64,000 bases of DNA from positions 1 through 64,000 of the forward strand of contig NZ_PYWI01000014.1 of assembly GCF_003049575.1 (NCBI RefSeq), given 5' to 3'. The notes beneath the pieces are model-generated. The model was not told the DNA's origin, did no database searches, and was given only the letters and a program-made list of their open reading frames with translations. Position numbers and translations under genes: made by a program. Of the stretch, positions 17,201 to 26,507 are shown piece after piece; position 1 is the stretch's first letter; every line of letters begins with the position of its first letter. This DNA is from Lysinibacillus parviboronicapiens (lineage in GTDB: Bacteria > Bacillota > Bacilli > Bacillales_A > Planococcaceae).

Positions 17201-20200
17201 GATTGCTGCAGGAAAGATTAATAAAACAGGGACTGTTTCAGGTAATAATGCAACAACTTCCGCGACCTCTTCTAAATTAAATGGTTGGAATGGTCCAATT
17301 ACAAGCAATTACGGCAATCGTACACTAAATGGAAAAAAGGATTTTCATCTAGGCGTAGATATCGATGGCTCCATGGGGCAACGACTAGACTCCCCTATCA
17401 ATGGAAAAGTTATTAAAAGTGGTGACGCAGCTAAAAACGGAGAGCATGAATCATATGGAAATATTGTCATGATTCAGGATGACAATGGCATAAAACACCT
17501 ATTCGCTCATATGAATGAAACTCTCGTAAAAATCGGAGACAATATTACAGCAGGAACCAAAATTGGAACAATTGGTAATTCGGGGAATGTTTATAAAGGT
17601 TCAAGTGATGGCTCTCATTTACATTACGAAGTCAGAAAGAACGATAAAACTATTAATCCTACTGACTACTTGAACAATGCAAAATCAGGAATTATTAGCT
17701 CTAGCAGCTCGACTGCTGTAGAAACAACGCAACAAGCAATCGACCAAGCAAAATCCGAGTTGCTCAAAATACAAAGTGACATTCTTAATCAAAAAGAGCT
17801 AATTGCTAAAATTGAAAAAGACATTATAGACTCTCAGTTATCTCATTTTGATTGGAAGCGAGGAAATATACAATCTAATTTAGATTATGAGGATTCCAAG
17901 CTAAAATTGGTTGATAAAAGTTCGAGTCGATATACAAAAACAATCGATCTACAAACGAAATATTTAGAGCAAAAGCAAACCGTAAATAATCAGGAACTCG
18001 TCTATTTAGAAGGATTAATTAAAAATGGCTCTCTTTCAGCTATCACGCTAGATGAAATGAAAAGTAGATTATTGGAATTGAAAACCGAAATGTTAGACAC
18101 CAATAATGCCATTTCACAATTGGCTTTGAACAAACTCGAAACGTTTGACTATCAACGCAGCATGCCAGAATCACAGCTAGAATATGAGAATGCTAAAATA
18201 CAAGAATTAGATACCAATTCCGCTAGATATGCCAAGACATTGCAACTGATGACCATTTACATGAATCAAAAGCAAAAGGTCAATCGAAGCGAGTTACAAT
18301 ATTTACAACAGCAGATTGCAAACGGCAAGCATTCAGGCGAAGTTTTAGAGCAGCTTAAAGAGCGATATGCACAGCTTACAACTGAAATAAAATTGCTAGA
18401 TATTGAAATTCGAGAAAAGAATTACGAAATATTGATTAATATTAAGACTCAATATGATGAGAAAAATGATAATATTGAGTTTTCAATCGAGCGAAGTAAA
18501 ATTATCCAGTCCATGTTTGATGAAGGCTCCGATGAAGATATTCGTGAAAGTAAATTCCAAAAAGAACAGCAAAAAAATTTAATAGAAAGTATTAAAAACC
18601 AAATAAACACCACCAAAAATAATATATTACAACTCAGTTTGCTTCCTGAGGATTTAAAAAAAGCAGAGGCAGACCTTAAAGCTTTGGATCTTAAAAGGGC
18701 TCGTTTAACAGCGGAACTTGCAGCAGACGAAAAGAAAAAACAAGAAGAATTAGCAAATAAATTAATTGATGCCTATAAAGAATACATACAAGAAAAACGG
18801 GATGCACATATAAAAAGTATCGATGACGAGATACAGCGGGAAAATGACCGTCACGACACTGTCATGGACAATTATAAAGATGAAATGGATTTATTTAGAA
18901 AAAATATCCAAGATAAATTGAAACTAATTGACCAGCAAGAATCCCAGCGTGATTATGATCAGGATATTGCTAAACTTGAAAAAGAGCGCAATGATATCCA
19001 AGGACAATACAATTTATTGCTGCTAGATAATTCTCACGAGGCTAAATCTAAACGAAAAAATTTACAAGAGCAACTTGCTCAAATTGACGAGGAAATTTCA
19101 GAAAAACGCCATGACCGTGAAATAGAATTACGGAAAGAATCATTAAATGAGCAATTAGAAGCAAAAGAAACTGAAATGAGTCAAAAGGAAGAGCTGGAAA
19201 ATGAATATCATGAAAAAGAATTAAACTTAATAGATGAGAAAAAGAAATATTGGGAACAGTTCTATACTGATAGACTAAATGATGAACGTAAATTCGAAGA
19301 AATTAGAAAGAAAATTCGCGATGGAGAATTCGCTTCATTAAAACAGGAATTTGGCGATTTTAAAAATTGGTTAACCGAAAGCATGCCCGATTTAGAGAAA
19401 ACACTAACTGGAACATTCGATAAAGTTGGAACCTCTATCAGACAAAATATTATTGAGGAATTAGAAAAAGCATTAGATTTAATGAATCAGGTTGAGAAAT
19501 CATCACAAATAGAAAATGGTGAGTATGGTTCTTCGGATGATATTAGCAATAATAAAAACAAATCTTCACTGATTGAAGGTGATATGCAAGTACTGTTAGG
19601 GAAGTTTATGACCGATGTTCTTGCTGAAGAAGAACCAAACTCTGTACGTAAAGCAAGTATTAGAGAAAAGGCTCACAATCTGGCCCAAGAAGGCAGAAAA
19701 AATAATTCTGAGATTCCCACAGATATCGATTTTACTAATTACATAACAACAAAACTATCTGATGATGATCTACTTAAATTAAGTAACTTTTTTATGGAAC
19801 AAGCGAAGCACGTAGTCATAACACCCCAACTTCAGGATCTTATCATAGATAAAGCAAATGCCTTAAGAATAGCCGGGACTCAGTACAATTTTAATAACTC
19901 TGCTTCTGCCTTACAAGGAGGAATGACGAATTTTTCTAGCAATGGTATTGACGGTTTAGGTGGGAAAGCGATGATTGTCCATCCAAATGAATTAATTCAT
20001 TCCCCTATTGACACTAAAAACTTACTTTCAATGGCCAATATAATGGATAGAGCTAGCTTATTCTTCCGACCAATATTAGATAGAATCCCGCAATTTAGCA
20101 ATACCTTCAGTACAGTTCAAGCCGCTTCTGCTGCAACATACGGAGACATCAACATCGAATTTAACATCGATAAAATGAATGGTGATATGAATGATCTCAA

Positions 20201-20258
20201 TAAATTTAGCAAAATGATTAACGATGACTTATTACGTAAGAAAGGGATGAGAAATTAG
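14256..20258 (+). CDS. Tail tape measure protein with embedded M23 peptidase domain
   Basis: A 2000-residue, mostly coiled-coil protein that fixes tail length and is expected to be delivered through the tube. A short hydrophobic Gly-rich stretch lies near residues 270-310. An M23 (lysostaphin/LytM) endopeptidase domain lies at about 1012-1140 with both zinc motifs: HLGVD (H1031, D1035) and HLHYE (H1121, H1123). After it come two related segments of about 100 residues (starting SHFDWKRGNIQSNLDYE and ETFDYQRSMPESQLEYE), evidence of internal duplication, then more coiled coil. By the usual 0.15 nm per residue the tail would approach 300 nm. TTG start, with AGGAGG nine bases before it. SP-beta YomI is a comparable tape measure carrying cell-wall hydrolase domains. 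Confidence 0.9.
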   Translation: MSTGGGQTKKPMDLLVALGVNDEVSRKNIHTYIKRLKNINALTINLDVKGHNTQLFLEYEKQIHALQQHLDALNQKLQSVGTGSSPTLSLFDEFKQQVTSSVKSIDQLNEAIGDANLNVKSFYKRLASIPTGDLQSLEQLLTQLKTEIETINFNQFKLNGIQETQQNLQALEANLYNIYELNKAYANNTNFEQLTYQISDLNTQINNIQFGEGIQIAGISEIPSQLESINQAIAEFGKNTKEASQSSTSLLDFGVNMFELSKTAKEAYGDIRGAGTGIAAIGKGLLSTFGPGLALTGIDFVFGKIIESSEKAKQKTAELAAEQKNILDTFTSNATEIDTLSTRYAELENAMTLGNTDSSVLAEYRDIANQLGEILPNIVTGEDEFGNKIIGSSEALKIKIGLLKEQQALEAQSAEQVAQEERDDNINTRKKTISSLEKEQKNIAHNAAVTLTHSTDMSQSIKDKVTFSDNKGNPLLKSTEDYENKIKELNKLQSSAEKSGNSDLADYYERLNNNVKHFKEEIVKNERELNQEVLAQKSDYISNIAHIIGENDKLTDSVKNNAAGFAAQLIDVTDASNLDTLQESLTSLFSNDNADTVTNDIIASFQNMENATSDTFDSMANETKDKISNMTAELTKLGLSEDEVNSIMKSLKQQFDDTTKTQKEVSIEMKANNLTFAEAKAKVFDYKEEVEKLTTTYEQLAGVSQKKVNDTSDLLFQYEMLTNQLKGYTEEEIRNLSQKGNLTAEERQLVDTLKSRDLIMNSLNTHYPFLLDNDGKAIALSEEKIKAIQAENHANETLLKAYKLAREGKLTADQEMMISSAQATKFKILNAKKEIMMLENYVRANEISSKAIGTMNGFLGIALTAQQLVVENTISNYKKELSGLTLDFDFNIGEIDEFTSSIESSKKASKSTNSTTKESIHITDKYKQTLDNLNLEIEKQVKVQSTLPKHSEEYRKSLQAQIELEKRKLTLIEDQEKSIKSQIAAGKINKTGTVSGNNATTSATSSKLNGWNGPITSNYGNRTLNGKKDFHLGVDIDGSMGQRLDSPINGKVIKSGDAAKNGEHESYGNIVMIQDDNGIKHLFAHMNETLVKIGDNITAGTKIGTIGNSGNVYKGSSDGSHLHYEVRKNDKTINPTDYLNNAKSGIISSSSSTAVETTQQAIDQAKSELLKIQSDILNQKELIAKIEKDIIDSQLSHFDWKRGNIQSNLDYEDSKLKLVDKSSSRYTKTIDLQTKYLEQKQTVNNQELVYLEGLIKNGSLSAITLDEMKSRLLELKTEMLDTNNAISQLALNKLETFDYQRSMPESQLEYENAKIQELDTNSARYAKTLQLMTIYMNQKQKVNRSELQYLQQQIANGKHSGEVLEQLKERYAQLTTEIKLLDIEIREKNYEILINIKTQYDEKNDNIEFSIERSKIIQSMFDEGSDEDIRESKFQKEQQKNLIESIKNQINTTKNNILQLSLLPEDLKKAEADLKALDLKRARLTAELAADEKKKQEELANKLIDAYKEYIQEKRDAHIKSIDDEIQRENDRHDTVMDNYKDEMDLFRKNIQDKLKLIDQQESQRDYDQDIAKLEKERNDIQGQYNLLLLDNSHEAKSKRKNLQEQLAQIDEEISEKRHDREIELRKESLNEQLEAKETEMSQKEELENEYHEKELNLIDEKKKYWEQFYTDRLNDERKFEEIRKKIRDGEFASLKQEFGDFKNWLTESMPDLEKTLTGTFDKVGTSIRQNIIEELEKALDLMNQVEKSSQIENGEYGSSDDISNNKNKSSLIEGDMQVLLGKFMTDVLAEEEPNSVRKASIREKAHNLAQEGRKNNSEIPTDIDFTNYITTKLSDDDLLKLSNFFMEQAKHVVITPQLQDLIIDKANALRIAGTQYNFNNSASALQGGMTNFSSNGIDGLGGKAMIVHPNELIHSPIDTKNLLSMANIMDRASLFFRPILDRIPQFSNTFSTVQAASAATYGDINIEFNIDKMNGDMNDLNKFSKMINDDLLRKKGMRN

Positions 20259-20854
20259 TGTTAGAATCTATTCATTTTATGTATGATAATATCTCATCAA
20301 AGGATATGGGCGTTACGATAGGATGGTCTTCAGGTAATTTATTTGAAGAGAATTTTTTACCGTCACGGCGAATTATCGAAAAGAAAATCGCAAATAATGA
20401 AACACCTTACTTTCAGAGAGTGGAGCATGAACCACTCTCTTTTAAATTGTCCTTTTATCTAGATGATTGGGTAAACGAAAGTGATTTAAGAAAAATTGCA
20501 CGCTGGCTCTTCCAACCCTATTATAAACCACTAGTATTTGATCATAATCCTAATAGAGTCATGTATGCACTTGTAGAAGGTGATTCAACGCTCATACATA
20601 ATGGGCTCAAACAAGGTTATGTAGAACTAAAGATTCGATGCGATTCACCTTATACCTATTCGCATGAACATATACTAGATAAGATAGAGTTTCGAGAATC
20701 GAATAAAAGTTACTTATTAAAGGATGATATGACTACATTTGCGGAAGGAGAATGCCATAATATGAAAATTACTTCAAATGGATTGACAATTGATGCAATG
20801 AATAACACATGGGGCATATTGTATGCCAACACTACGAATTGGGGTGACAATTGA
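20258..20854 (+). CDS. Distal tail protein, N-terminal type (Dit family)
   Basis: 198 residues with features of phage distal tail proteins: LESIHFMYDNISSKDMGVTI at the start, a central beta-sandwich, and SDLRKIARWLFQPYYKPLVF in the middle. Dit forms the hub between tube and baseplate. The GTG start overlaps the tape measure TAG by one base. At 198 residues it lacks the C-terminal galectin-like half seen in longer Dit proteins; that half appears to be encoded in the gene at 21523. Confidence 0.75.
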   Translation: MLESIHFMYDNISSKDMGVTIGWSSGNLFEENFLPSRRIIEKKIANNETPYFQRVEHEPLSFKLSFYLDDWVNESDLRKIARWLFQPYYKPLVFDHNPNRVMYALVEGDSTLIHNGLKQGYVELKIRCDSPYTYSHEHILDKIEFRESNKSYLLKDDMTTFAEGECHNMKITSNGLTIDAMNNTWGILYANTTNWGDN

Positions 20855-20855
20855 A

Positions 20856-21512
20856 ATGGAAACTACAAATAAACTAGGCTTAAAAATTGTAACAGAAACC
20901 ACATTTGAGCAGGATGATATCAAGGAAACCATTGTCAACTATGGTGAAAACTTTAATAAACTTGAAAAATACTTAAAATCGTCTGCTCAATCTATTGAAG
21001 AATTACATGATAACACGTTTTATCCGATTGGTTATATTGTATGGAACAAAGCACCCGCCATTAGCGCCCATATTGGTTGGGTTGCCACGAGAGAAGGCAT
21101 CCATGCTAAAACCTGGAAACCTAACAAGAATTATGTTGTAGGAGATTTAATAAAGGCTGTGCCTGATAATGGTGGTTTATATGAATGTGTAGTGGATGGC
21201 AAAAGTTCAACTAGCTCCCCTACCTTCCTTACAGGATTACATCAAGAGTTTTATGATGTTAATGGTAGTAATTGGCGCAAGGACTATAACTATGAAGTTG
21301 GGGATATTGTTTATCCTACTAATGGTAGCAAACAATACTACTACATTTGTGAAACAGCAGGATTGTCTTCAGTAAATGAACCCGTATGGTCTTCCATTCA
21401 AAATGAAACTGCATCCATTGATAACTCTGTCGTTTGGCGAAAAGCGAAGACCATTAAATGGAAACGTATTGGAAACAGCTGTGAATTTAGGCCATTTGGC
21501 AAAATAGAATAG
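20856..21512 (+). CDS. Tail baseplate protein with carbohydrate-binding-like modules
   Basis: 218 residues. The N-terminal helical part (to about 60) is followed by two modules resembling the short chitin/carbohydrate-binding repeats of phage tail proteins, with the pattern W..N..Y..GD.......YECV..G.S...P.F and YNYEVGDIVYP......YYICETAG....NEPVW. They probably bind wall polymers. I prefer ATG 20856, 8 bases after GGGGTGA and one base after the previous stop, over ATG 20823. Confidence 0.65.
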   Translation: METTNKLGLKIVTETTFEQDDIKETIVNYGENFNKLEKYLKSSAQSIEELHDNTFYPIGYIVWNKAPAISAHIGWVATREGIHAKTWKPNKNYVVGDLIKAVPDNGGLYECVVDGKSSTSSPTFLTGLHQEFYDVNGSNWRKDYNYEVGDIVYPTNGSKQYYYICETAGLSSVNEPVWSSIQNETASIDNSVVWRKAKTIKWKRIGNSCEFRPFGKIE

Positions 21513-21522
21513 AGGTGCTTGC

Positions 21523-22164
21523 ATGACAAATTGGGGTTCCATTTCAACGGTAAAAGGCTCGTATATCTCCAACATACATTCTATTTCTACTAATGCCCAA
21601 AAATATTTGACAACGATGGCAGCTAATATTGTAAATGTATATGCTAAACAAGTCGAATTCTATTATTCAGTATCCTACGATACGCTTAAGTGGACCGCAT
21701 GGCAGCCAATAAATTTCAATGATACTGGTCTTTTAGATCAATATAGCCTCAAAGGAATGTCCTTTAGATATAAAATCGTCATGAGTGCTACTAAAGAGCA
21801 TGAAAAACCTTATATCCAAACATTCTCTATTAGTTTTGATCCATGTGCTGTTTTAGAAAACTTAGGTGATTTTACGGTAAAACCTAAAGTATGGATTAGA
21901 AAAAAGAACGGCAATGGAAACGTAGCAATAACGAATACTATGACAAATCAAAAGATGCAATTACATAATTTAATTGATAACGAAGAAGTTTTTATTCATT
22001 GTCAGAAAGAAGAAATAGTGTCAAATCGACAATATTTAGGCGTCTATCGCTATGATGATCACAATGATGAATTTTTGGAACTAACGATTGGGAACAACTA
22101 CATTCAAGCAGATGGAGATTTCGATATGCATGTTAGATACCAACATGTATTTATTCAACAATAA
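21523..22164 (+). CDS. Distal-tail-like protein, C-terminal domain type
   Basis: 213 residues. The C-terminal half matches the C-terminal domain of Dit proteins: VAITNTMTNQKMQLHNLIDNEEVFIHCQKEEIVSN then FLELTIGNNYIQADGDFDMHVRYQ. With the gene at 20258 this suggests a Dit split into two genes with the module-bearing protein between. AGAGGTG lies upstream of the ATG. It is likely a baseplate hub component. Confidence 0.6.
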   Translation: MTNWGSISTVKGSYISNIHSISTNAQKYLTTMAANIVNVYAKQVEFYYSVSYDTLKWTAWQPINFNDTGLLDQYSLKGMSFRYKIVMSATKEHEKPYIQTFSISFDPCAVLENLGDFTVKPKVWIRKKNGNGNVAITNTMTNQKMQLHNLIDNEEVFIHCQKEEIVSNRQYLGVYRYDDHNDEFLELTIGNNYIQADGDFDMHVRYQHVFIQQ

Positions 22165-22188
22165 TTTTCAATGAAAGGGGGTGATAAA

Positions 22189-25100
22189 GTGAAATTAGGT
22201 GACATTAATTATGATATAAAAGCTGCACAACCGAGAATTTTCCTCTGTAGACCCGATAAAAAAACAATCGCACTTCTTAGTGAAGCTTATGATATTAGCT
22301 ATAATACGAAGTTAAATGTATTAAATGAATTATCTTTCAAGATACCGACAGTTATTTTGCAAGATGGTGTTCCCACGGACAATCCGAATATCCAAACGAT
22401 TAAAAATCGATATTTATTTAAACTGAAGTTCGGTCCTGTAACGGAATACTTCTTATTGAATGAATCCACCAAATCTTATAGCGATGATGAATATATTCAA
22501 TACTCTGCCCTATCGTTGGGTGTGCAACTGAGCGATAAAAATATTAGAGATTTTGAAGTAGTCAGTAAAACGCTCGCACAAATTACAAACGAAATATTAT
22601 CCTCAGCAAATACTAATTGGAAAATTGGTTATGTCGATAGCTTTTTCGAAACCTATCGCAGCTATGAAGTATCCTCAAATAATATTCTAGAAATTATTTA
22701 TGATTTAGCAAACCTATGGAATGCTCTAATTGTTTGGGACACACTTAAATGTGAAATAAACTACTATAGACCTGATAATATTGGCAACAATAAAGGGTTT
22801 TATATCCGAGATGGCAAATATTTAGAAAGCTTTAATTTGTCTACTAACACGATTGATACAATCACTCGATTAAAGGTTTATGGTCAAGATGGACTGACAA
22901 TACATCGGTTAAACCCCACAGGTCAGGCTTATTTAGAAGATTTTAGATTCTACCTCTACCCCTTTAAACGTGAAAATGGGGTCGTCATTAGCCATTCGGA
23001 GTACTTAAGTGATGACTTATGTATTGCATTAGAAAATTATCATGCATTAGTAGAGTCATTAGCAGAAAAATTCACTCACTTAACGAGTTCTATCACTACG
23101 CAGAATTCCATTATTCAAACTGAAGAACAGCGTCTTAGCAGTCTACAAACACAAAGAATTATCATAGAAGATGAATTAGATTTATCCAATGCTAACTTTC
23201 AATCGAACTCCCCTTCTCACCTGGATATCATTAACCAACTAGAAGCAAAAAGAGCTGAGATTGCCAATCAAGAAGCCTTTATTCGGGACTTAAACTATCA
23301 ATTAAGCAATTATCAAGATGAGTTAGAACGATTAAGAAGTAAATTACTAAGAGAAAATAATTTCTCAAAAGAGCAATTGGCTGAATTATCCAATTTCGAA
23401 ATCGATAAAGAATATACAAATGACTCGATTGTCGATGATCAAGATTTGTTAGAAGAAGCACAAGAAATTTTCAAACAATACTTACAACCAAAAATTAAAT
23501 TAGATATGAATATGATTGATTTTTTAGCAGTCGTGGAATGTCAAAATGATTGGGACAAACTCAATTTAGGTGATATCGTCAGTGTTCGTTATGACCGATT
23601 GCAGGTAGATATTAAAGCTAAAATAACGGAAATTACCTATGATTTTGAACGAGAAAGTATTTCAGTTATTATCACCAACGAAATTGATGAAAAAAACACC
23701 TGGTTAGAGCAACTTAGTAAGGCTGGCAATACCTCTACCCTCGTCCAAATGGAAAAATGGAAATGGAATCTTTCCGAAAAAAACAATGGGGCCATCAACG
23801 ACATCATTAACAATAAATGGGACTCTTTAAAAAATGCCGTAATGGCTGGTTATAATCAGCAAATTGAAATCAATGAGCGCGGCATTACAGTAAAAGATTT
23901 AACCGACCCTTTAAGCTGGCTAGTGATTCAAAATGGATTTTTAGCTATCACAAACGATAACGGCAACTCATGGAAGCACGCCATTTCGAAGGATGGTATT
24001 TTTGGCGAGAGAATTTTCGGTAAAATAATTTCGGGTGTGAATTTAATCATTGAAGACGAATCAGGTGTTTGGCTGACACAAGGCTCACGGACCACTATTT
24101 ATAATCGTAACGGTGATGAAGTCATGCGGTTAGGGCTTGTATCAGATAATGAAAAAGATAAAGACGGAAATTTAATTCCTCAAGAATCTGAATGTTTTGG
24201 TCTTGTTTCATGGAATACGATAACAAAAGTAGCGTTGACAACTTGTGAAGGTTTTTCAGTCAGCAAAAAAGACGGCGATGATTGGAAAAAAGTACTATGG
24301 GCTAATACAGATGGTACGTTGTATTCTCGAAATATGGTGGCCGAAAATATTAAAATCGTAAATAACCTAGACCAAGTAATTTTAGATGCTGAAAATAATT
24401 ACTTTGATATTGGCTTATTTGACAAGATTGTGGCAGACGGTAAATTGACTACGCTTGAAAAATTAGAGCTTATTAAAGAATTATATAAAATACACTCAGA
24501 CTACAAGCTGCTTCTTCAACAAGCGCAAAAGTATATTAGAAGTGAACGAGATAATAAAACAGATGTTGATGGCAAATTTTATACAGATACTCAAACGTTC
24601 CGTACTGTCTATTCTATAACTGACAGATATTCAACAGGTGCTTTAAAAAATAAATATTTAGAGTTAATGAATTATATTTCAAATTACATAAAAATAATTA
24701 ATAACGGCTATTCGGAATCACAAAATTTGAATATTGATATGACTGATCCATTGACAGAATCCACAAGTCCGATTGAAAATCGTGGTATTTTTGTGCAAAG
24801 ATTTAAAGATTACTATGATGAGGCTACTCGCCTTCGACAGGCTATTGAAGACTCCTTGTTCTATTCAGGTATTCACATGGGTGCATATAATAATAATTTA
24901 ATTATGAATGAGTTTGGTTTTATAGCTGTGCGCAGTGATGGTAAATATCGAGCTTTCCTGAATGCTACTAATGGTCTTGCTCTGCAAAAGTGGGAGAATG
25001 ATAAATGGGTCAGTAAATTATTTGCTACATTAGGTGACGATAAATGGGAAGATGGCACACTGTATGCTGAAGGTTTAGTCACAAAAAACTTACGCATTGT

Positions 25101-25983
25101 AGATGGCAACTTAGGCGACGCCATTATTCTTGATTGGGAACGTGGCATCACTATCTTTGGTAGAAATGGCGAAGAGATAAGGCTAAACGCAAACGAAGCC
25201 ATTTCAATTTATGTTAACGGCAATAGAAAATTCTACGTTGACACAGATGGTAGGCTTTATGCCAAAGATATTACGACCCATAATTTAAAAATTGTTGACG
25301 GTTTTTTAGGAGAGAAAATAACTTTCGACCACAATAAAGGTATTACGATTAACGGCAATAACGGCGAAGAAATACGCTTAAATGCCAATGAAGGCATCGC
25401 CATTGATGTTAAAGGTGAAAAGCGCATTTGGATTGGTAAAGATGGCCTTATCTACGCTAAAAAACTTCTTATAATGGGTAATGATAGTGATGAAATGATA
25501 AAAGATGTGGATGGAAGTTATATTTCCGATTTAACGGTCAATAAATTAAAGACACTGAATTCCAACCAACCACAAGACTTTATTCATATTAAGGATAATT
25601 TCTTTAAGATTAAAACAAATTATGGCGGTTCTGAAAAAGATAAGCTCACGATCACAGTGAAAGAAACTGGAGATGCTGCTTACCCTCACATGACGTGGGG
25701 GGCAGGCGGAGATGCGGGCGCAGGAAACAATGTCGGATACCAATACAAAAAAAGTGATGGCTTCTATTTTGACTATGTGGGCACGGATGGCCAAAAACGA
25801 GAAATTGCTCTTAAAAATGGCGATGAATCCATTCTAATGAAAACACCTCACTCCATGAACTTCGATGGCAAAAATATTAATTTCAAAGCTTCCAATGCCA
25901 TTACTTTAGCGGTAGGAGAAAATAAAATTGTCATCAGCACTTCGGGAGTTAAGGTAAATGGGTCTCGAATCGACCTCAACTAA
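22189..25983 (+). CDS. Tail-associated (Tal/gp44-like) protein with long repetitive C-terminal fibre
   Basis: 1264 residues. The N-terminal 350 resemble the Tal/prophage tail endopeptidase hub (DISYNTKLNVLNELSFKIP, then the IFLCRPDKK start). A coiled coil occupies about 290-420. The C-terminal 700 residues are beta-rich, with two tandem repeats marked by GEEIRLNANE and lYAK (about residues 990-1110), similar to phage tail-fibre shafts. No Cys-His protease or lysozyme motif was recognised. GTG 22189 is chosen because AAAGGGGGTGAT lies just before it, rather than ATG 22171. It probably closes the tail tube and starts the central fibre. Confidence 0.75.
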   Translation: MKLGDINYDIKAAQPRIFLCRPDKKTIALLSEAYDISYNTKLNVLNELSFKIPTVILQDGVPTDNPNIQTIKNRYLFKLKFGPVTEYFLLNESTKSYSDDEYIQYSALSLGVQLSDKNIRDFEVVSKTLAQITNEILSSANTNWKIGYVDSFFETYRSYEVSSNNILEIIYDLANLWNALIVWDTLKCEINYYRPDNIGNNKGFYIRDGKYLESFNLSTNTIDTITRLKVYGQDGLTIHRLNPTGQAYLEDFRFYLYPFKRENGVVISHSEYLSDDLCIALENYHALVESLAEKFTHLTSSITTQNSIIQTEEQRLSSLQTQRIIIEDELDLSNANFQSNSPSHLDIINQLEAKRAEIANQEAFIRDLNYQLSNYQDELERLRSKLLRENNFSKEQLAELSNFEIDKEYTNDSIVDDQDLLEEAQEIFKQYLQPKIKLDMNMIDFLAVVECQNDWDKLNLGDIVSVRYDRLQVDIKAKITEITYDFERESISVIITNEIDEKNTWLEQLSKAGNTSTLVQMEKWKWNLSEKNNGAINDIINNKWDSLKNAVMAGYNQQIEINERGITVKDLTDPLSWLVIQNGFLAITNDNGNSWKHAISKDGIFGERIFGKIISGVNLIIEDESGVWLTQGSRTTIYNRNGDEVMRLGLVSDNEKDKDGNLIPQESECFGLVSWNTITKVALTTCEGFSVSKKDGDDWKKVLWANTDGTLYSRNMVAENIKIVNNLDQVILDAENNYFDIGLFDKIVADGKLTTLEKLELIKELYKIHSDYKLLLQQAQKYIRSERDNKTDVDGKFYTDTQTFRTVYSITDRYSTGALKNKYLELMNYISNYIKIINNGYSESQNLNIDMTDPLTESTSPIENRGIFVQRFKDYYDEATRLRQAIEDSLFYSGIHMGAYNNNLIMNEFGFIAVRSDGKYRAFLNATNGLALQKWENDKWVSKLFATLGDDKWEDGTLYAEGLVTKNLRIVDGNLGDAIILDWERGITIFGRNGEEIRLNANEAISIYVNGNRKFYVDTDGRLYAKDITTHNLKIVDGFLGEKITFDHNKGITINGNNGEEIRLNANEGIAIDVKGEKRIWIGKDGLIYAKKLLIMGNDSDEMIKDVDGSYISDLTVNKLKTLNSNQPQDFIHIKDNFFKIKTNYGGSEKDKLTITVKETGDAAYPHMTWGAGGDAGAGNNVGYQYKKSDGFYFDYVGTDGQKREIALKNGDESILMKTPHSMNFDGKNINFKASNAITLAVGENKIVISTSGVKVNGSRIDLN

Positions 25984-25995
25984 GGAGGAAGTAAC

Positions 25996-26481
25996 ATGCC
26001 TGAAGTTTCAGTGAAAGGAAATAAAATTCAAAATAGCACAGCAACGGGGCATATCAAGGTAAAAAAACCAAATGAATATACTTGTGAAGCAGGTTATATG
26101 AACGGTGAATATTATTCAGGATATTGGTCAGGTGGCGTGTGCTATGGTGTTCTAACTCCCCCCTCCTCCTCTCACTCATACGATCACATTAGTGCAACGA
26201 TTGAAGGGGAAATAAACGAAGGTAGTTCCAATGTATTCGTCAATGGAAAAGAAGTGGTATATTCAGGAGCAAAAACGTCAGAAAAAGACACCTACTCAGT
26301 TCCGAGTGGTTGGTCTTATGACAGTGGTTCTCATACAAATGCCACTGGTTCTGTTACTGGAGGAAGTTCGACTGTGTTCGTTAATGGCAAGTCATTAGCC
26401 AGAAAAAGCGACAAAGTGACTACTCATGGAGGCACTACACCAACACTAAGTGAAGGTTCCAGCAACGTATTCTCAGGTTGA
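25996..26481 (+). CDS. PAAR-like tail tip protein
   Basis: 161 residues. It carries the recurrent motif of PAAR proteins: EGSSNVFVNGKEV, GGSSTVFVNGKSLARKSDKV and a terminal EGSSNVFSG, with a TTHGG between. PAAR proteins form the sharpened cone on contractile tails and type VI spikes; here the partner is a non-contractile tail. A Gly/Tyr/Ser-rich insertion with two Cys (residues about 30-60) interrupts the first repeat. AAGGAGG precedes the ATG by seven bases. It directly follows the tail-associated gene, so it may cap the fibre tip. Confidence 0.7.
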   Translation: MPEVSVKGNKIQNSTATGHIKVKKPNEYTCEAGYMNGEYYSGYWSGGVCYGVLTPPSSSHSYDHISATIEGEINEGSSNVFVNGKEVVYSGAKTSEKDTYSVPSGWSYDSGSHTNATGSVTGGSSTVFVNGKSLARKSDKVTTHGGTTPTLSEGSSNVFSG

Positions 26482-26507
26482 AAAAAATGAAGAAAGAAGG
26501 TGAGTAA

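Noticed and set aside
19985..19996. Further operator copy inside the tape measure gene
   Set aside because: AAATGAATTAAT matches, but it lies within coding sequence (PNELIH) without the flanking bases, so chance is likely.
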